From contig NZ_VEVQ02000004.1 in NCBI RefSeq assembly GCF_006491595.2, positions 295,479 through 359,478 on the forward strand: 64,000 nt of DNA. The letters run 5' to 3'. The position numbers and the translations under genes are program-made. The notes under the pieces are model-generated. The model was not told the DNA's origin, searched no databases, and saw nothing but the letters and a program-made list of their open reading frames with translations. Shown in pieces: positions 61,501-64,000 of the stretch (the first letter of the stretch is position 1; each line of letters begins with the position of its first letter). The stretch is from Flavobacterium jejuense. GTDB lineage: Bacteria > Bacteroidota > Bacteroidia > Flavobacteriales > Flavobacteriaceae.

Positions 61501-63353
61501 AACGCTAATTCATCAATATCTTTTTCAAGTGTTTTAGCATCAATAGTTTTTTTAAGATCAGCTATTTGTTCGTTGATTAATGTCACTTTTTCTTGATAAG
61601 GAACTAAAGCGTTATCTTGTAAAAGGAACGAAACACAAGCATTGGAAAGTTCGTCAGCTCTTTCTTGTAATTTTTTTTCTAAGGATTCAATTAAAGCAAT
61701 ATCTGCATATTTTAAATCTTTAGCACTAATTAATTCACCGCGTAAAGCTCTAATTTGAGCTAAAATAGTAATAAATTGATCTAGAGAATTATAAGAAATA
61801 ACACTTGTATCCGATAAAATATGTTCGCCTTTTTCCTTTAAATCAGCAATTGTTTGCGCTGTTTTATTTTTGACTTCTTGTGCTTTTTCAAATTCGTTAA
61901 TCGCAGCATGTGCAATTTTTCTAATTTCGAGTAAAGGTTCATTTAGATGATGAATTTCCTTTTCAGCCAAGAAATAATAACTGTCTAAAATTATAGTAGC
62001 CTGTTTAACAATGTCATTATACAAACCAGAATACGAATCTTTTTTGGACAACAAAATATTCAATTCTTGACATTCAGCCATTACACGAACTAAATCTTTA
62101 TTTCCAATTTTGTACAATAAATTTGATTTTAAAGCATCATCAATAGTAACTTCTTTGGTAAAAGGTGTTTGCCAAATTTGAATTAAATGATGTTTCGTTT
62201 CTTCATTCGACTTGAAATAAGCTAACTTTCCATTATCAAACAACGTAAATCCATTACAATTGATTGGAGTTTCTATCGTTTGTTTGATGATATTGTATGG
62301 AATCAATAAATAATCATGCGATTGCTCATCATAAAAAACAAACATGAAGTTTTCCCCATTAATTCCAAGAATTCTTCGGTTGAAATAAACGGGTTTGTCT
62401 TCTGAAGCAATAACTTTTATTTCACCAGTTTGCAAAGCATATCCATTAGGATAAATTACACCTTGGTTTTCAGGCAAAAGAATAATTGAATATTGAAGAG
62501 AATCAACTCGAGCTACTTTTTTCTCTTTGTGGTTGTAAATGAAAAATCGTTCCGCTTCTTGATAAGGTTTGATCTTAAAAATGACTAAATTGTTATAGTC
62601 GAAATAATGAATTTCAGCATCATCCAATGTTTGATCTTTGTGAATAACATCTTCACTATAAATTCCTTTTCCAGAACTGGTATTGTCTTCTATTTTAATG
62701 GTAATATCACCACCAATGGCTTCTACAAAAACTTTATCCGCTAATGAAACGTGTGGATGACTTCCAATACGTTGCATGTCACGCGTTACTTTTGTCCAAG
62801 TGAATTCTTGTTGATTGAGATATTTTACTTCTGCAGCACTTCTAGCATCTACAAAAGTTAATGTATCATCTTTAATTAACCATTTAAATGCTTTTATATC
62901 AGAAGGACTATTCGATAATTGAAAAACAAAATACAGATAGTTTTGGGTAAGATGAAAGCGAACAAATATAGTGTTTCGGTAATATTTGTATAGGTTTCTA
63001 AACTCTTCTATGAAGGTTTCATCTTCAATGAATTGAATAGGTTGTGGTTCAAAACGATTATCTTTTAACAAATAAGCCGAAAAAACATCGTTTAAATTTA
63101 TTTCTGTTCGTAACCCTAAATGTGTGTTGTGGCCAACTAAACAAAGTTTTCCTAAGGAAAAAATGTCTTTGATATAACAACTTTGATCTGTAGAAATACG
63201 TTCATTGGCAATAAGCGAAAAATCAACACCTCCAAAAACCTTTTTTCGATCTTCGTTTAACGATTGAATGCGTTGAATTAAATCTTCTTTTTGTTCATTC
63301 AATCGGTTTTGAATGATTTCGTATGTACCCGTATTTAATTTTTCGTTGCTCAT
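58545..63353 (-). CDS. Giant AAA+ ATPase of the DUF3686 ('DNA repair ATPase') type
   Basis: 1602 residues, cytosolic. The N-terminal about 430 residues are beta-rich and read like the DUF3686 domain annotated as 'ATPase involved in DNA repair'. A long coiled-coil middle (about 430-830) is followed by a helical region. A MoxR/dynein-like AAA+ module (about 1235-1440) has Walker A PPGYGKTTL near 1247, Walker B VMLYLDDIQHC near 1310 and the sensor AGNPYTESG. 'DNA repair' is a family label, not a demonstrated function. The flotillin gene lies upstream on the same strand with a 139-bp spacer, so a membrane-microdomain role is at least as likely. Confidence 0.82.
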   Translation of the reverse strand: MSNEKLNTGTYEIIQNRLNEQKEDLIQRIQSLNEDRKKVFGGVDFSLIANERISTDQSCYIKDIFSLGKLCLVGHNTHLGLRTEINLNDVFSAYLLKDNRFEPQPIQFIEDETFIEEFRNLYKYYRNTIFVRFHLTQNYLYFVFQLSNSPSDIKAFKWLIKDDTLTFVDARSAAEVKYLNQQEFTWTKVTRDMQRIGSHPHVSLADKVFVEAIGGDITIKIEDNTSSGKGIYSEDVIHKDQTLDDAEIHYFDYNNLVIFKIKPYQEAERFFIYNHKEKKVARVDSLQYSIILLPENQGVIYPNGYALQTGEIKVIASEDKPVYFNRRILGINGENFMFVFYDEQSHDYLLIPYNIIKQTIETPINCNGFTLFDNGKLAYFKSNEETKHHLIQIWQTPFTKEVTIDDALKSNLLYKIGNKDLVRVMAECQELNILLSKKDSYSGLYNDIVKQATIILDSYYFLAEKEIHHLNEPLLEIRKIAHAAINEFEKAQEVKNKTAQTIADLKEKGEHILSDTSVISYNSLDQFITILAQIRALRGELISAKDLKYADIALIESLEKKLQERADELSNACVSFLLQDNALVPYQEKVTLINEQIADLKKTIDAKTLEKDIDELALQLELLVDIVNNLKIEDTSHSTQIIENISLIFAQINQQRIELNNKKRQISGKELSADFKAQITLFDQAVINFLELANTSEKCDDYLNKLSIQLEEMEAKFVDFDDFIQQIGEKREEVYGHFQNKSVQLTETRNKRTTLLFQSAERILKGVKNKAASFETETEINGYFASDLMIEKVRDIANQLKDLNDTNKTEEVNTLLKTAQQESVRKLKDKNEIYEDGDAIITFGDHKFAVNKQKLDLTLVLKNQEYFYHLTGTNFYQPVEFEEIAKYKEVWNQEFISENQKVKRFEYMAWEIFLQQENIVPESVNEKLVQEFMASHFGEGLVKGVHDVDALLILQNLQQINNELGVLKYTPSERALAQLFWFFLNEEDKEFYEKQFDAVSLLKETFSSSEQFKYLNKRLSQKIEEFNSSFDGFDYVSAYRAAVYLKKENRKAFSISKIAADAYERFFKGLKEKGKDVVFSNQIKDLYNYPSACYDIVENALKTFLIDENITLSQSFVEEVAAFILTQNYHNKQIVNVNSAVEITGLKSIESNLTYTLDYYEFSARLDYFHSKLKPAFLELQQLKKHWVEQKKKEVKLHTFTSQVLTSFVRNKLINDVYFPLIGANLAKQLGALGENKRTDRMGMLLLVSPPGYGKTTLMEYLADRMGLVFMKINGPSIGHEITSTDPSEAKNAGARQELEKLNLAFEMGDNVMLYLDDIQHCNPEFLQKFISLADGQRKIEGIYNGEAKTYDLRSKRFCLVMAGNPYTESGDKFQIPDMLANRADTYNLGDISGSRSDLFELSLIENALMSNEYMVRLTQPSYQNLYKLYDAIQQNDTNYDLEGNFSSQEIEDFKQVLLKIMQVRDTVLKANALYIKAAAMSDDYRNEPNFKLQGSYRDMNKLVAKIQPILTEKEVENIVLNHYENESQTLTNGAEANLLKLKELMQIQTEDEQKRWEEIKTTFMKNKLLKGVGGDDRMAQVIALLSEFSDGLIGIKDVLKK

Positions 63354-63492
63354 TAATTTTTTGTAAAATTTTAAAAGTTTTTTATAAAAACCTTTTTTTA
63401 GCTTTAAAGTGAAGGGAATGCAAGTAAAAGAAAAACTATCCTCTACCTAAAAAAAGTAGAGAATTAGTTCTCGTTTGTTATAGAATTAAATT

Positions 63493-64000
63493 TTACTTTA
63501 AAGGTTTATTATCGATGCCTAAATGTTTTGCCATGTCCATTGCACGCGCTAATATTCCTTGTTCTTGGTCATTTGCCACACCCTTTAATTGGAAGATTAA
63601 AGAAGCAACACTTAAGTTTTTGATGTCTTCAGATGAAATTTTGTATTTCTCAACCATGTTCATCACCTTTCCGATAAGATTTTCATCACCATCATTGCTT
63701 AATAAAGCTTCCTTCACTATTTGAGCATTTTCACTGTGTTGAATGAATTTGTCAATTCCCTTACCAGCAGAAACTTGTCTAACCACATTGTCGAAGAATG
63801 AATTATCACCACCAACAATGTCAATATTAGCTGTTTTAAATGCTTCAGCTAACACGCTAGCTTGTGCTTGAGCAATATCTTTTTGGATTGAGATTTGAGC
63901 TAATTCTACTTCTTTTTCTTTGGCTAACGTTAATCTAAATTCTTCATGCTCTTTACCAGCATCGTTTAGTTTTTTCATAGCTTCTGCTTTTTCAGTGATT
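63493..64000 (-). CDS. Flotillin family protein (C-terminal part, runs off the window)
   Basis: The frame stays open to the window edge (residues ITEKAEA before the first internal Met), so only the last about 169 residues are seen. They show the Ala/Glu-rich flotillin coiled coil (KKLNDAGKEHEEFRLTL, then VELAQISIQKDIAQAQ) and the flotillin-type C-terminus. Flotillins scaffold ordered membrane domains. The SPFH head and any NfeD/YqiJ-type partner should be encoded just beyond 64000. The giant AAA+ ATPase is the next gene downstream. Confidence 0.85.
   Translation of the reverse strand, partial: ITEKAEAMKKLNDAGKEHEEFRLTLAKEKEVELAQISIQKDIAQAQASVLAEAFKTANIDIVGGDNSFFDNVVRQVSAGKGIDKFIQHSENAQIVKEALLSNDGDENLIGKVMNMVEKYKISSEDIKNLSVASLIFQLKGVANDQEQGILARAMDMAKHLGIDNKPLK

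Noticed and set aside
63441..63461. Hairpin CTCTAC / GTAGAG between flotillin and ATPase genes
   Set aside because: A 6-bp stem with a 9-nt loop and no following T run on the minus strand is not convincing as a terminator.
1..64000. tRNA, rRNA or CRISPR loci
   Set aside because: The spacers are mostly short and AT-rich; I saw no cloverleaf with a CCA-type end, no rRNA-like GC-rich block and no regularly spaced repeats. A tRNA scan would settle it.

Overview
The window looks like chromosome of a low-GC member of the Bacteroidota, most likely Flavobacteriaceae (Flavobacterium-like). The signs are a type IX secretion (T9SS) C-terminal sorting domain at the left edge, a SprE/PorW-type gliding/T9SS lipoprotein, promoter-like TAnnTTTG boxes with weak ribosome binding sites, a TonB-dependent receptor, Bacteroidota-style lipoproteins, and an atp operon that has no atpD or atpC after atpG. 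No rRNA, tRNA, CRISPR array or transposase was recognised.

Layout. 0-2.5 kb: end of a T9SS cargo gene and an M13 peptidase lipoprotein. 2.5-6.6 kb: trehalose module, a fused OtsA-OtsB enzyme divergent from a GH15 trehalase/glucoamylase-like enzyme. 6.6-13.8 kb: nine tightly packed minus-strand genes (GNAT-nitrilase fusion, DUF6265-like protein, immunity-like protein, YfiT/BstA-like DinB protein, GNAT, zinc-ribbon protein, membrane protein with two ExbD-like repeats, SDR protein, EamA transporter) behind one good promoter. 14-24.8 kb: housekeeping and miscellaneous genes (SLC13 permease, tail-less SSB, HRDC protein, HDAC-like hydrolase, chloramphenicol acetyltransferase-like protein, HAD hydrolase, metG, LD-carboxypeptidase, YraN). 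24.9-27.9 kb: sprE and a bactofilin. 28.2-31.1 kb: a TonB-dependent receptor. 31.2-39.1 kb: accessory cassette with a small YD-motif/T9SS-sorting-domain protein, a 2322-residue Rhs polymorphic toxin with a papain/LRAT-like tip, and a small lipoprotein that is the likely immunity protein. 39.3 kb: a second copy of the last about 75 bp of the TonB-receptor gene, so the cassette is bracketed by direct repeats. 39.4-45.3 kb: atpZ, a small membrane protein, atpBEFHAG. 45.4-54 kb: an apparently undescribed eight-gene operon: cytosolic coiled-coil protein, membrane coiled-coil protein, a membrane-tethered solute-binding protein fused to an OmpA peptidoglycan-binding domain, NitT/TauT-type ABC permease and ATPase, a PhyH-type dioxygenase, a CbbX/SpoVK-type AAA+ ATPase and an outer-membrane porin. 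54-58.5 kb: S9 peptidase, lipoprotein, Wzx/MATE-like flippase. 58.5-64 kb (minus): a giant DUF3686-type AAA+ ATPase and the 3' part of a flotillin gene.

Most interesting parts: (1) the Rhs toxin/immunity cassette, whose immunity candidate carries a surface-export-like signal and whose flanks suggest integration at the 3' end of a receptor gene; (2) the envelope-spanning ABC/AAA+/coiled-coil/porin operon, which reads as one machine linking a cytosolic remodelling ATPase, an inner-membrane transporter, a peptidoglycan-anchored binding protein and a porin; (3) the flotillin plus giant AAA+ ATPase pair a few kb away, which may serve a related membrane-stress role. All functions are inferred from motifs read by eye. 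No database search was possible.
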